Assembly (NCBI GenBank): GCA_951801955.1
Contig: CATOOV010000014.1
Span: 1 to 59,876, forward strand
Source: an uncultured Lachnospiraceae bacterium
GTDB lineage: Bacteria; Bacillota; Clostridia; Lachnospirales; Lachnospiraceae
Length of the DNA stretch: 59,876 nt
Reading direction: 5' to 3'
The notes beneath the pieces are model-generated. The model saw only the letters and a list, made by a program, of their open reading frames with translations, was not told where the DNA came from and ran no database searches. Below, piece after piece: positions 42,949 to 51,989 of this stretch. A program made the translations under genes and the position numbers. Within the stretch, counting starts at the first letter, position 1. Each line of letters starts with the position of its first letter.

Positions 42949-43344
42949 ATGCATCCCCTTCCTTTTTTGAAACTATGGTAACGCAGGCAGATGTCAGCAA
43001 AAGCTGCCCTGAATCCCATGCCAGGACTCGCTTAAAGCGGATCCTGAATCATTTAAAATTCTTTGTGCTAATATGAATTTATAGGAATCATTCTCGTAAC
43101 TGTTCTGTACAGACCAAAGCACTTGTTGCTGAGCTCGTAAGAATGTGATTCAAATGTGCAAAATTCCATCGCCGAAGGCGAATTTAAGTGGATTTTGCAT
43201 TGTAACTGTGAAGGTACGGAACAGTTACCAATTCTCTTCTATAAAGTATAAGCAAAAAATTCCAATGTATACGAAAAAGTCATAAATTTTTCCATAAAGT
43301 ATATATATCAAATGAGAACAGAAAATTGAAAAGGAAAAGAAAAA
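42949..43344. other. Intergenic region between yaaL and bofA
   Basis: It is divergent DNA carrying element M2 (43096-43228). Upstream of bofA, ATAAAGTATATATATC near 43294-43309 is AT-rich but no clear -35/-10 pair was found. GCAGATGTCAGCAAAAGCTGCC and neighbours near 42985 show no gene. Confidence 0.6.
43096..43228. mobile_element. MITE-like element M2
   Basis: The ends GTAACTGTTCTGTAC and GTACGGAACAGTTAC are inverted repeats with 14 of 15 pairs. The outer GTAACT-TTC / GAA-AGTTAC words match M1. A strong inner hairpin (TGCAAAATTCCATCGCC / GGCGA...TGGATTTTGCA) is present. The flank ATTCTC occurs on both sides (43090-43095, 43231-43236), a probable 6-bp target duplication with CA inserted on the right. 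Confidence 0.6.
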
Positions 43345-43617
43345 ATGGAACTGTATTATGGAATTGGAGCAATCGCCGGGATTTGTATTTTAGTGTTGTT
43401 TATGGGGATGATGAAGCAGAAAGCAAGTGTTATTTCTGCTTTTATCCTGCGCGGTATCGTTGGAGTTGTTGGAATCTGTGCGATGAACAATTTTTTAGAA
43501 AGCCAAGGTATTTCTGTTAAGGCAGGAGTGAATCCAATGAGTGTTTTGACAATTGGAACCCTTGGTATCTGCGGGTTTGCGCTGATTTATGGAATTTTGC
43601 TGTACAGATTCTTGTAA
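43345..43617 (+). CDS. bofA: BofA family protein (pro-sigma-K processing inhibitor)
   Basis: A 90-residue two-helix membrane protein from ATG 43345 behind AAAAGGAAAAG. Helix 1 is about 2-22 (GIGAIAGICILVLFMGMM), helix 2 about 30-48 (AFILRGIVGVVGICAMNNF) and helix 3 about 66-88; the PMSVLTIGTLGICGFALIY end matches the family's N-x-LGIPG-type ending. In Bacillus, BofA holds back the SpoIVFB protease during sporulation. It usually lies next to recR and yaaL. Here it is 396 bases from yaaL and 135 before the first tad gene, and its link to the tad genes is only positional. Confidence 0.75.
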   Translation: MELYYGIGAIAGICILVLFMGMMKQKASVISAFILRGIVGVVGICAMNNFLESQGISVKAGVNPMSVLTIGTLGICGFALIYGILLYRFL

Positions 43618-43752
43618 CATATATACAAAAATAAAAAATTTTTCAGAAGACGCTTTACAATTCAGGGAACATGTTCTATAATCCAATTTAATCACTGATT
43701 CGCGAACAGGATAAGTATTCTTATAGAGAGGTGATAAGTTGGGGAGGCGAAG

Positions 43753-44253
43753 ATGTTCCTGAGCCTGACGCTTTTGAGTATGGCGGCAGTGACAGACATA
43801 CAGAGCTTTCGAATCAGTAACCGGCTGATTGCAAGCGGTTTTATTGTAGGATTTTTCTTTCAAACATTCGAATCTGGAATGAAAGGGATCGGCATTTTTC
43901 TTCTAAATGTTTCTATACCGGTTATCTTATTTTATCTATTGTTTCTGATCCGTGCCCTTGGGGCAGGTGATATCAAATTGTTTTCCATGATTGGTGGTAT
44001 CTGGGGGTTTCAAATACTTCTTCATACAGTTGTTGTATCTTTTCTTGTTGGAGCAGGCATGTCATTGTGTAAGCTTCTCTATCATCGAAATCTTATTTCA
44101 AGGCTGTGGATATTTAAGGAATATATTTGCCAGGTGATAGTTACTGGCAGATTGGCGAAGTATCCCCAGGGCTTTCAGGAAGAACAACATATCATTCATT
44201 TTTCAATTGCAATTTTAATTGGATTTGCGATCGCTATGGAGGTGGCTTATTGA
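43753..44253 (+). CDS. Prepilin peptidase, TadV/CpaA type (first of two)
   Basis: A 166-residue polytopic membrane protease of family A24 from ATG 43753 (GGGGAGGCGAAG upstream). It cleaves the leader of Flp prepilins. The two catalytic Asp residues are in VTDIQSFRISN (about residue 14) and GAGDIKLFS (about 76). It has four to five transmembrane helices. It is slightly longer than the usual TadV (about 140-160). The gene opens the tad locus and overlaps the tadZ start by two bases. Confidence 0.85.
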   Translation: MFLSLTLLSMAAVTDIQSFRISNRLIASGFIVGFFFQTFESGMKGIGIFLLNVSIPVILFYLLFLIRALGAGDIKLFSMIGGIWGFQILLHTVVVSFLVGAGMSLCKLLYHRNLISRLWIFKEYICQVIVTGRLAKYPQGFQEEQHIIHFSIAILIGFAIAMEVAY

Positions 44254-45326
44254 AAAAAGTTTTTATTGCCGTTTGTGATACAAACGGAGCATATGGGGAA
44301 AAGCTTGCAGAATGGGTTTCTTTAGAAAATGAAGGAAGTCTGCAAGGTATTTCCTTTTCTGCACCAGAGTGTTTTCTGGAATATTTCAACACCCAAAAAC
44401 TGGATATTGTGTTGCTTGCGAATGGGTTTTTGGAATCGGCACAGATGCAAGAGTTTTTACAGATGAAATACAATGGTAAAAGTTGTTTTTCAGAATCTTC
44501 CAGGGAGGGGACATTGTGGGTGTACCTGCATGAAGAGGGAGGTGAGGCAGAAATTCCCCTTGCCGCACAAAAGTTTCCCATTGTAGAAAAGTATCAGCCT
44601 GCATCCGCCATTTTAAGAGAAGTGTTTTCCCATTACCAGAAATGGAATAGTTGGAATGAGCCGAAATACAGCATTAGAAAAGAGGTACTTGGGGTGTATT
44701 CTCCAGGGCACAGTATCTGGCAGACACCATTTGCTTTGACCTTTGCACATGTATTGGGACAGCGGGAAAAAGTGCTGTATGTGAATTTCAATGAATGTGC
44801 AGGATTTCGAGGATGGTTTCAGGAAGAATATGAAAAGGATCTTCTGGATGTAATGTATCTGTGTCTGAGCAATGAGGTAAATGTTTCCCATTGTGTTAAA
44901 AGCGCACTGTATCATATGAATGGGATCCATTATATCCCTCCTGCAGAAGACGGCGGCTGTTTAGGTGAGATTTCTCCTGAAGATTACGTGAAGTTCGTGC
45001 AGCTTTTAGCGGCAAAGAGCAGCTATGATATTATCATTTTAGACTTTGGAATGATGATCCCTGGATTTTTTAAACTGCTTGGGGAATGCAGCCATGTGTA
45101 TATACCAACAGAACAGGGGGAATTGCAGGAAGGACCGCTTCAGCAGTTTCAGCGCATGGCAAAACGACAGGCAGATACCCAATTAGATCAAAAATTGAAT
45201 TTTTTGTCGCTTCCGGTTGTGGGTATGTGTGATTGTCTGGCAACGTGCCGGCTGGAGCAATGGCTTTGGGGTGCATTAGGAGATTTTTGCCGAGGAATAG
45301 CGGGGGTGCAGAGTGGAACAGATTAG
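44250..45326 (+). CDS. tadZ: TadZ/CpaE-like ATPase-fold protein
   Basis: A 358-residue protein. TTG 44250 overlaps the prepilin peptidase stop and has GGAGGTGG upstream. The N-terminal receiver-like half (about 1-120) and a ParA/MinD-like half (about 140-355) match TadZ. The Walker A position reads GVYSPGHSIWQTPFA, so the GKT residues are lost, as in many TadZ proteins, which bind the pole without strong ATPase activity. Conserved MinD-like segments include VLYVNFNECAGF, YDIIILDFGMM and HVYIPTEQGELQEG. It is the likely localisation factor of the Tad pilus; it overlaps tadA by 14 bases. Confidence 0.75.
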   Translation: MKKVFIAVCDTNGAYGEKLAEWVSLENEGSLQGISFSAPECFLEYFNTQKLDIVLLANGFLESAQMQEFLQMKYNGKSCFSESSREGTLWVYLHEEGGEAEIPLAAQKFPIVEKYQPASAILREVFSHYQKWNSWNEPKYSIRKEVLGVYSPGHSIWQTPFALTFAHVLGQREKVLYVNFNECAGFRGWFQEEYEKDLLDVMYLCLSNEVNVSHCVKSALYHMNGIHYIPPAEDGGCLGEISPEDYVKFVQLLAAKSSYDIIILDFGMMIPGFFKLLGECSHVYIPTEQGELQEGPLQQFQRMAKRQADTQLDQKLNFLSLPVVGMCDCLATCRLEQWLWGALGDFCRGIAGVQSGTD

Positions 45327-46527
45327 AAGAAGGGTATTGGCACAGTTAGATATTACAAGGGAGCATGAAGAGGAAGAACTTCTTGCAGTGATTGATGAAG
45401 AGATTTGCAGGGAAGCGAAGGAACGGGTGATTCCCTTCAATTGGAGGAAGGAGCTGCAAAAGCAGGTATTTCATTCACTGCGGAAATTGGATGTGCTCCA
45501 GGAACTGTTAAATGAAGATGAAATCACTGAGATCATGGTCAACGGGGCGCGATGCATCTTTTATGAGAAGAATGGGGAGGTCGTGGCTTGGGAAAAGTCT
45601 TTTTCTTCCCAAGAAAAATTAGAAGACATTATTCAGCAAATGGTGGGAAATCACAACCGCGTGGTCAACGAGGCGGAGCCCATTGCAGACACAAGGCTTT
45701 CAGACGGCTCCAGGGTAAATGTGGTGCTGCCGCCAGTGGCATTGGATGGTCCAGTGGTTTCTATTCGAAAGTTTCCCAAACATCCAATTTTAATGGAACA
45801 GATGGTTGATGGGGGTTCTATCAGCCGGGAGTGCGCGGAATTTCTGAAAATACTGGTAAAAGCTGGCTATAACATTTTTATTTCCGGAGGAACAGGTTCC
45901 GGGAAGACAACATTTCTAAATGCGTTATCTGAATTTATTCCCAAAACAGAAAGAGTGATAACAATTGAAGATTCAGCAGAACTGCAGATTCAGGGGATTG
46001 ATAATCTGGTGCGCCTGGAAACCCGAAATGCAGGTGCGGAAGGCACGCTTGCCATTACGATCAGGGATTTAATACGGACAGCCTTGCGTATGCGTCCAGA
46101 TCGGATTGTGGTAGGTGAAATACGCGGCGCTGAATGTTTGGATATGCTCCAGGCAATGAATACAGGGCACGACGGCTCCTTGAGTACTGGACATGCCAAT
46201 AGCTGCCAGGATATGGTCAGCCGAATGGAAACTATGGTACTTATGGGGATGGAACTTCCCTTGCTTGCCGTACGCGCCCAGATTACAGCGGCTGTGGATA
46301 TTCTGGTCCACTTGGGCAGGCTTAGGGACCGCAGCAGAAGAATCCTTTCCATCGTGGAAATAGACGGGATGGTGGAAGGTGAGATTCGTTTCAACCCACT
46401 ATATGAATTTGTGGAGATGGGGATTCACAATGGAAGGATAAATGGAAGCTGGATGGAAAAGGGCAGGCTGATTCACCGTGGAAAATTGTATGCGGCTGGC
46501 ATGGAATTAGAGGAGCAGAGACAATAA
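45313..46527 (+). CDS. tadA: TadA/CpaF secretion ATPase
   Basis: A 404-residue hexameric ATPase that drives Flp pilus assembly and retraction. GTG 45313 lies 14 bases inside tadZ. The N-terminal domain (about 1-130) has the NEDEITEIMVNGARCIFYE segment. The RecA-like domain has SGGTGSGKTTFL with Lys198, an Asp box RIVVGEIRGAECLDM, the His box GHDGSLSTGHANS and VRLETRN. The length is normal for TadA. It is the most recognisable gene of the locus. Confidence 0.95.
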   Translation: MEQIRRRVLAQLDITREHEEEELLAVIDEEICREAKERVIPFNWRKELQKQVFHSLRKLDVLQELLNEDEITEIMVNGARCIFYEKNGEVVAWEKSFSSQEKLEDIIQQMVGNHNRVVNEAEPIADTRLSDGSRVNVVLPPVALDGPVVSIRKFPKHPILMEQMVDGGSISRECAEFLKILVKAGYNIFISGGTGSGKTTFLNALSEFIPKTERVITIEDSAELQIQGIDNLVRLETRNAGAEGTLAITIRDLIRTALRMRPDRIVVGEIRGAECLDMLQAMNTGHDGSLSTGHANSCQDMVSRMETMVLMGMELPLLAVRAQITAAVDILVHLGRLRDRSRRILSIVEIDGMVEGEIRFNPLYEFVEMGIHNGRINGSWMEKGRLIHRGKLYAAGMELEEQRQ

Positions 46528-46547
46528 GGGAATGGAGGTGATACTGG

Positions 46548-47288
46548 GTGAGGGATTATCATACATATTGTCTGAGCTGGAAAGAGAAAATGTTTGGTCT
46601 TTTTTTGACCATTGGTTCTGCAGGAACCATATCTTGGCTGTTTTATCGGAATTTTTATGGGATGGCAGGTGCAGTGCCTTTGTATTTCCTGATACAAAAG
46701 CTTTTAAAGGGTTATCTGCAAAGAAGGCAGAAACAGGAAATGCTGTTTCAGTTCCGGGAAATGCTGCAAATGATTGCAACGGCGCTGAAAGCCGGGTATG
46801 CCATGGAAAATGCATTTTCCGAAGGCTGGAAAGAGTATGAGGGATTGTATGGCAAAAATACGATTATGGGGCAGGAATTTAGTAATATCAATTATCAGGC
46901 GCAGTGCAATGTCCCATTGGAACAGTTGATAGATGAACTGGCAGGACGCAGTGGGCTGGAGGAAGTCATAAATTTTTCCCAGGTATTTGGATTTGCCAAG
47001 CGCAGTGGAGGAGATATGATGAAAATTTTTCAAAGCACTGTGGAAAAGATCAGGCAGAAATGGGAGGTGGAGAGGGAAATTGAGACGGTGGTAACTGCAA
47101 AAAGGACAGAGCAGCGTATCATGGATTTGGTACCCGTTGGAATTTTGTTCTATGTTGGGGCAGCGTCACCGGAATTTCTTGCGCCCTTGTATGGGAATTT
47201 GTTAGGGGCATCTGTAATGACAGTGTGTCTGTTTGGATATGGGGGAGCGTTTCTTTTGTCAGAAAAAATTTTGGATATCACAGTATAA
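46548..47288 (+). CDS. tadB: TadB-like inner membrane platform protein
   Basis: A 246-residue protein from GTG 46548 with GGAGGTG seven bases upstream. N-terminal helices at about 16-32 and 37-50 are followed by a T2SSF (type II secretion F) domain, about 60-200 (MLQMIATALKAGYAMENAF, LEEVINFSQVFGFAKRSGGD), then a final helix pair (about 195-240). TadB forms the membrane platform around the ATPase with TadC. It is shorter than many TadB proteins. It is 20 bases after tadA. Confidence 0.8.
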   Translation: MRDYHTYCLSWKEKMFGLFLTIGSAGTISWLFYRNFYGMAGAVPLYFLIQKLLKGYLQRRQKQEMLFQFREMLQMIATALKAGYAMENAFSEGWKEYEGLYGKNTIMGQEFSNINYQAQCNVPLEQLIDELAGRSGLEEVINFSQVFGFAKRSGGDMMKIFQSTVEKIRQKWEVEREIETVVTAKRTEQRIMDLVPVGILFYVGAASPEFLAPLYGNLLGASVMTVCLFGYGGAFLLSEKILDITV

Positions 47289-47292
47289 AAAA

Positions 47293-47400
47293 GTTTCAGG
47301 TGTCAAATGGTGGTTTTAGACAGCCTCTTTGACAAGTGTTTAAGAACGCCATTGGTGTTCTTGCTGCGGGGGAAGGGTCAGCTTCCCTGACAAGAATAAA
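47293..47400 (+). repeat. Dispersed repeat family C, copy 2
   Basis: The order is TTTCAGGTGTCAAATGGT, then AAGAACGCCATTGGTGTTCTT, GCTGCGGGGGAAGGG, CAGCTTCCCTGACAAGAATA. The words match copy 1 at 8582-8675. It lies between tadB and tadC and would be transcribed in the tad mRNA. Confidence 0.55.
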
Positions 47401-47418
47401 TGGGAGAAAGGAGAATTT

Positions 47419-48696
47419 ATGTACTGGTATTTTGCAGGAGCAGCCGTCTGTCTGATATCTGCAAGGAATTTAAAGCGCAGGGTTTCGGGACAGAAAAGGA
47501 TTTATCAGGCATTGTTCCTTATGGCGGGAGGTTTCCTCATAGCTGGGGCAGCAGCCTGGATGGAGGGGAATGAAAAGCAGGAAACTCAAATTTTCAGAAA
47601 TAGGCCAGGACAAGGGGAACAGGAAAAAACTTTTTTGATTGATGTAGAAGGCGAATTAAAGGACTATCCCATAGAATTGGACATTATGGAGAAGAAATTG
47701 ACAAAGACCCAGAAAAAAGAATGTCTGAATCAGGCGAAGAAGGAGCTGGATGTTCTGATATTGGGAGAGAATCCATCCAAAGACCAAGTGACAGAAGCGC
47801 TTTATCTTCCAGAATATCTGCAAGAGGGGGCTGTGGAAGCATCTTACAGTTTTTCTGATTACGATATATTTCGCCCAGATGGAACACTGGAACAAGAACC
47901 TAGACAGCCAGTACTGGTGGAAATTACAGCAGAGCTTGACTGCCAGGAGGAGGTCTGCCTTTACCAGTTTTCCGTACAGGCTGTACCCAGAAAAAAGTCT
48001 GTACAGGAAGCGTTTATAGAAAAAGTGCAGGCATTGGTCTTTTCAGAAAACCAGCAGGAAAATTCTGATTACTTAGAGCTGCCCAGCCAAGTGGACGGAA
48101 AAAGAGTGATCTGGAGGGAGAAAGGGATGAAATCCAGCCTAATCATAGCTTTTATGGGAATGGCGCTGGCAGTTGGGATCCTTCTCAGGGAAAAAGAAGA
48201 GAAGAGGCGCAAGGTAACAGAACGGGAAAAACAAATGTTGGTGGATTATCCTGGAATTGTCAGCAAATTATCCCTTTTGCTGGGGGCAGGAATGAATCTC
48301 TCTCTTGCATGGGAGAAAACAGCATTGGCTTATCAAAAAAAGCGGGAGGCGGGAGAACTGGAACAGCGGTTTGCATATGAAGAAATGCTCAGCGCTTTGT
48401 TTGAAATACGAGACGGCGTGGGCGAGCTGCAGGCATATGAAAATTTTGGTTATCGCTGTCAGCTCAGTGAATACCGGAGGCTCTCTTCCCTGATTGTACA
48501 GAATATTCGAAAAGGTGCAAAGGGGATGCAAAAACTCTTGGAACAGGAGGAATGGGATGCATATGAACAGCGGAAGATCCGGGCAAAACATGCTGGGGAG
48601 CAAGCTGGCACAAAGCTGCTGCTTCCTATGGGGCTTATGCTGGTAATCGTATTGGCAATCTTGGTGATACCAGCAGGAATGTCACTGGATTTGTAG
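47419..48696 (+). CDS. tadC: TadC-like platform protein
   Basis: A 425-residue protein from ATG 47419 behind AAAGGAG. A first helix pair lies at about 5-52. A long extracytoplasmic or cytosolic segment (about 55-235) with strand and charged content (DVEGELKDYPIELDIMEKKL) is unlike classical TadC. After a helix at about 236-254, a T2SSF-like domain follows (YPGIVSKLSLLLGAGMNLSL and QLSEYRRLSSLIVQNIRKGA). It ends in a hydrophobic helix (LLLPMGLMLVIVLAILVIP). By position and end structure it is the partner of TadB. Confidence 0.75.
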   Translation: MYWYFAGAAVCLISARNLKRRVSGQKRIYQALFLMAGGFLIAGAAAWMEGNEKQETQIFRNRPGQGEQEKTFLIDVEGELKDYPIELDIMEKKLTKTQKKECLNQAKKELDVLILGENPSKDQVTEALYLPEYLQEGAVEASYSFSDYDIFRPDGTLEQEPRQPVLVEITAELDCQEEVCLYQFSVQAVPRKKSVQEAFIEKVQALVFSENQQENSDYLELPSQVDGKRVIWREKGMKSSLIIAFMGMALAVGILLREKEEKRRKVTEREKQMLVDYPGIVSKLSLLLGAGMNLSLAWEKTALAYQKKREAGELEQRFAYEEMLSALFEIRDGVGELQAYENFGYRCQLSEYRRLSSLIVQNIRKGAKGMQKLLEQEEWDAYEQRKIRAKHAGEQAGTKLLLPMGLMLVIVLAILVIPAGMSLDL

Positions 48697-48786
48697 AACA
48701 AAAATAGAAAAACAATTGTTAGGAACTATATAAGGTAAAATCTTAATTATTAATAAAATATACTTGATGATAGAGGAGGTAGCATT

Positions 48787-48954
48787 GTGAAAGAATGGAA
48801 ATCATTTTGGATAGAGGAAGATGGCATGGGCGTAGTTGAGGTAATTTTGATTATTGTAATTTTGATCAGTCTTGCCGCAATATTTAAAAATCAGATCACC
48901 AGCCTGGTAAATAAAATTTTGAAAAAAATTAGCACACAGGCAAATAAAATTTAA
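48787..48954 (+). CDS. Flp-type pilin (55 residues)
   Basis: A small gene of 55 codons. GTG 48787 has GAGGAGG upstream (a very strong site) and the frame ends at TAA 48952-48954. The protein has a short charged N-terminus, a GMGVVEVILIIVILISLAAI hydrophobic stretch with the Glu5-type residue (Val-Val-Glu) expected in class IVb prepilins, and a basic tail ending NKILKKISTQANKI. The likely cleavage is at Gly-Met-Gly / Val. It is the best candidate for the main pilus subunit; its strong ribosome binding site suits a high product level. Confidence 0.8.
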   Translation: MKEWKSFWIEEDGMGVVEVILIIVILISLAAIFKNQITSLVNKILKKISTQANKI

Positions 48955-48974
48955 ATGATACAGGGGAAGGGAAG

Positions 48975-50549
48975 ATGAAACGGCAGAAAGGAACAAACCA
49001 TTATTTGATCGGAAGGCAAAATGGAAGTATGACATTATTTTTAGCGCTTATCCTAACATTGGTTTTTTCCCTTTTCTTCTCGCTGTTGGAAGCCGCAAGA
49101 GTACAAGGAATCAGTCAGATCGCCAGGAGAAGCCTGTTATTGGAGCTTGAATCAGCTTTTGGGGAATACCAAGTTGACTTGTGGGAAAATTACCGGCTTT
49201 TATTTTTAGATGGAAGCAATCAAGCGGGGGAACTGGATCTTGCACTGTTGGAAAACCGAAGGATGCAGGAAGCAAGCCTGGAACAAAAAGGGGTGGGATT
49301 TTATCAAATGGCATTAAAGAATTTGGAGGTCACAAAATATTCCTTGGCATCAGATCATGGCGGAGCTGCATTTGAAAAACAGGCATGTCTTGCGATTCAA
49401 AAGCAGCTTGCAGCAGGAGCGGCAGAAGCGTTAAAGCAGAAGATTGCAGAGGGAAAAGAAATGGCACAGGAAGGCGAAAGTCTGGAAGGACAATGGGATT
49501 CAGCAAAAAATGCCATGATGGAAGCAAAGGATTATAAGGAAGAAGCACAAGGGGGGAATCCAACGGTATCTGGCACATCAAAGGAACAGGAAACAGGAAA
49601 TATGAGCCTGTCAGAAGAAAATAGACCAGGATCGGCTGGAAACACTGAGAAAGAGCTTCCGAAAAATCCCGTAGAATCTGTGGACATGTTGAAGAAATCT
49701 GCAATTTTAGCTGTAGTTGTGGAGAACCCATCAGAAATTTCAGGGAAGGAAATACCCATTCGGGATACATTAAAACGTCGCGTTAAATGTGAGGGAAGCA
49801 TGGGTACGCCAAAGTGTAAAAATTTAGATAAAATATGGTTTTTGCAGTATATAGATCATTTTTTTGCCTGTAAGACGGGAAGGGGAAAAGAAGGAAGTGA
49901 GGAACACGCCCTGGATTATGAATTGGAATATTGTGTGGCAGGCAAAGGTTCAGACCACAAAAACCTGGAAAAAACAGTAAAAGAACTGCTCTTGATTCGG
50001 GAGGCGGGAAATTTTACAACCATTATGCAGGACGCCAAGAAATGCGCTTTGGCATTGGAGATAGCCACTGCTGCCGTAGGTTTTACAGGGATTCCACCTC
50101 TTATCCAGGCAGTTCAAATTGGGATTTTGCTGGCATGGAGTTATATTGAGAGCATTTTGGACGTGCGGTGCCTTCTGTCAGGAGGAAGCGTTCCTTTGGT
50201 TAAGAAGGTCACTCAATGGAAAAGCGATGTATCCTTAGGAGAACAGATGATTGAGGAAAAGGCAGAAAAAACAGAAAGTCAAAAAGAGGGGTTAAATTAC
50301 CGGGAATATTTACAAATTCTGCTTTTACTTGTCAGGGAAGAAACCCTGGTATACCGTGCCATGGATATTGTGGAACGCAATATCGGTTTAAAAGATCCTG
50401 TGTTTCGAATGGATCATCAGCTCCATGGTGTCCAGATGGAAGGGCTTTACAGCGCCAAGCCATTGTTTCTTGCATTTATGCCCTATGGAACAGTGAAAGA
50501 TGGCGATTACCATTTTTATGAGAGTTATTCGTATTCGTATTTAAAGTAA
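48975..50549 (+). CDS. DUF5702-like pilus-locus protein
   Basis: A 524-residue protein from ATG 48975 (CAGGGGAAGGGAAG upstream). A single N-terminal hydrophobic helix (about 18-38, SMTLFLALILTLVFSLFFSL, preceded by NG) is pseudopilin-like and followed by LEAARVQGISQIARRS. The remainder is extracytoplasmic and partly low complexity, with a Glu/Lys/Gly-rich middle (about 150-230). Hydrophobic stretches near 350-395 might be a second membrane contact. I think it belongs to DUF5702, known from clostridial tad loci. Role probably as a large minor pilin or secretion accessory. Confidence 0.65.
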   Translation: MKRQKGTNHYLIGRQNGSMTLFLALILTLVFSLFFSLLEAARVQGISQIARRSLLLELESAFGEYQVDLWENYRLLFLDGSNQAGELDLALLENRRMQEASLEQKGVGFYQMALKNLEVTKYSLASDHGGAAFEKQACLAIQKQLAAGAAEALKQKIAEGKEMAQEGESLEGQWDSAKNAMMEAKDYKEEAQGGNPTVSGTSKEQETGNMSLSEENRPGSAGNTEKELPKNPVESVDMLKKSAILAVVVENPSEISGKEIPIRDTLKRRVKCEGSMGTPKCKNLDKIWFLQYIDHFFACKTGRGKEGSEEHALDYELEYCVAGKGSDHKNLEKTVKELLLIREAGNFTTIMQDAKKCALALEIATAAVGFTGIPPLIQAVQIGILLAWSYIESILDVRCLLSGGSVPLVKKVTQWKSDVSLGEQMIEEKAEKTESQKEGLNYREYLQILLLLVREETLVYRAMDIVERNIGLKDPVFRMDHQLHGVQMEGLYSAKPLFLAFMPYGTVKDGDYHFYESYSYSYLK

Positions 50550-50552
50550 AAT

Positions 50553-50569
50553 GTAACAATTCAGAACCC
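50553..50569 (+). repeat. Solo left end of M-type element
   Basis: GTAACAATTCAGAACCC matches 16 of 17 bases of the M1 left end (GTAACTATTCAGAACCC at 32127). No matching right end is present in the following 100 bases. Confidence 0.45.
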
Positions 50570-50655
50570 TGTGAAAATGAATCATGGCGAGATGGAGTGG
50601 AATCCCGCGCTAAGACTGGCTGGAACCAGACTTGACATAGAAAGGCAGGTTATAG

Positions 50656-51537
50656 GTGAAAATAAATCAGATTTATAGCGCTTTACATGGGAGGGTGTTG
50701 AAAAGTGCCTCAAATAATACGAAAGGAAAAGAAAAAAATCTCTCTCAGGCAGGACAGTTTTACAAAAAGCTATGTAGGGGAAACTTCCCCAAGGAGGCAC
50801 TTTTCCATGTCCTCCAAGATGGAAGTTTGACATTGGAAACCGCATTGGTATTTCCATTATTTTTGTTTGCAGCAGCAACAATGGTATCTCTGTTTTTGAT
50901 GATGCAGGTTCAATTTACCATAGGAAATGCACTGGACCGGGCGGTGGCAGACACGGCATTGCTTCGTAAAGTTTCTGAAACGAAAGCGGAGGTTTTGCTG
51001 AAGGCAGCGTTTTATAAAGAACTTGCCAGGCAGAAAGGAAAAATTTCACTGGTGCAGTATGGTGCGGCAGGTTTTTCCTGGAAGGGTACCAAGGTGGATT
51101 GTGAAAATATAGATGCATTGGTGGCATATGAAATTCGGTTTCCGATTCGTTTTTTTGGAAAAGCTGCATGGAAGGCGGCAGAAAGCTGCCGAATGCATCG
51201 CTGGACAGGTTTTTTGCAAGGAAAGTCTGACAGTACCCAGGAGGCATGGGTATTTGTTACGCCGACGCAAAGTGTCTATCATAGTAACCGCGATTGTACC
51301 CATTTAAAGCTGTCTGTAAAATCTATGGCGGCAGCAAAATTAAAAAAGAATAGTAAGTATGGTCCCTGCGGACATTGTACAAAAGGAGAAAAAATGGGAA
51401 CGACAGTATATGTGACCGAGGAGGGGGATTGTTATCATTTCCAGATTGGCTGCAGCGGGCTAAAACGGACAATTTATATGATAGCAAAAGCACAGGCAGC
51501 GGACATGAAGCCGTGTTCCCGATGTGGTGGGAGATAA
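50656..51537 (+). CDS. TadE-like pseudopilin with Cys-rich double C-terminal module
   Basis: A 293-residue protein from GTG 50656 (AAAGGCAGG upstream). Residues 56-84 are a TadE-type membrane anchor: GSLTLETALVFPLFLFAA, with the conserved Thr-Leu-Glu. The rest is outside. About 200-293 carry two copies of a module: VYHSNRDCTHLK...PCGHC and YHFQIGCSGLK...PCSRC, each with one Tyr-His, one Cys and one Cys-x2-Cys, which suggests a small metal site, probably Zn. The first part is basic and helix-forming. The Cys-tail is not usual for TadE. It lies between the DUF5702 protein and the second prepilin peptidase. Confidence 0.7.
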   Translation: MKINQIYSALHGRVLKSASNNTKGKEKNLSQAGQFYKKLCRGNFPKEALFHVLQDGSLTLETALVFPLFLFAAATMVSLFLMMQVQFTIGNALDRAVADTALLRKVSETKAEVLLKAAFYKELARQKGKISLVQYGAAGFSWKGTKVDCENIDALVAYEIRFPIRFFGKAAWKAAESCRMHRWTGFLQGKSDSTQEAWVFVTPTQSVYHSNRDCTHLKLSVKSMAAAKLKKNSKYGPCGHCTKGEKMGTTVYVTEEGDCYHFQIGCSGLKRTIYMIAKAQAADMKPCSRCGGR

Positions 51538-51566
51538 GTTAAAAAGGGGTAGATAAGGAGGATAAG

Positions 51567-51989
51567 ATGCAAAAATTTTTGGTATTGGGTCTTTTAGGTC
51601 TATGCAGCCTGGAGGATATCAAACGCAAAGAAATGACCGTTGTATATATTTTCATATTTGGGATTGGCGGAATGATTCTTCATTTGTTTGCTCCAATGTG
51701 CTCTATTTACAGTATACTTTGGGGGATTTTATTAGGAATGGCAATGATAGTTCTCAGTTTTGTAACAAAAGGCAGCGTAGGACTTGGAGATGGAATCCTC
51801 CTTGTGGTAACCGGAGTATATTTGGGGGGATATGGGAATCTTGAATTGTTGGTTATGGGATTTTTTTTAGCGGCATTGTGGTCTTTGGGGCTTATGCTGA
51901 TTAAGAAAAAGAATGGAAAAGAAAAAATACCCTTTGTGCCGTTTTTGCTAGTTTCTTATCTTATTATGATATTTAGAGGTGTACAATGA
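51567..51989 (+). CDS. Prepilin peptidase (second A24 protease of the locus)
   Basis: A 140-residue polytopic protein from ATG 51567 with AAGGAGG upstream. The Asp residues are in LEDIKRKEM (about residue 17) and GLGDGILLV (about 72), matching the two catalytic Asp of family A24. It has four to five helices. Two such enzymes flank this tad locus; this one is adjacent to TadE-type genes and might serve those pseudopilins. It overlaps the next gene in an ATGA. Confidence 0.8.
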   Translation: MQKFLVLGLLGLCSLEDIKRKEMTVVYIFIFGIGGMILHLFAPMCSIYSILWGILLGMAMIVLSFVTKGSVGLGDGILLVVTGVYLGGYGNLELLVMGFFLAALWSLGLMLIKKKNGKEKIPFVPFLLVSYLIMIFRGVQ

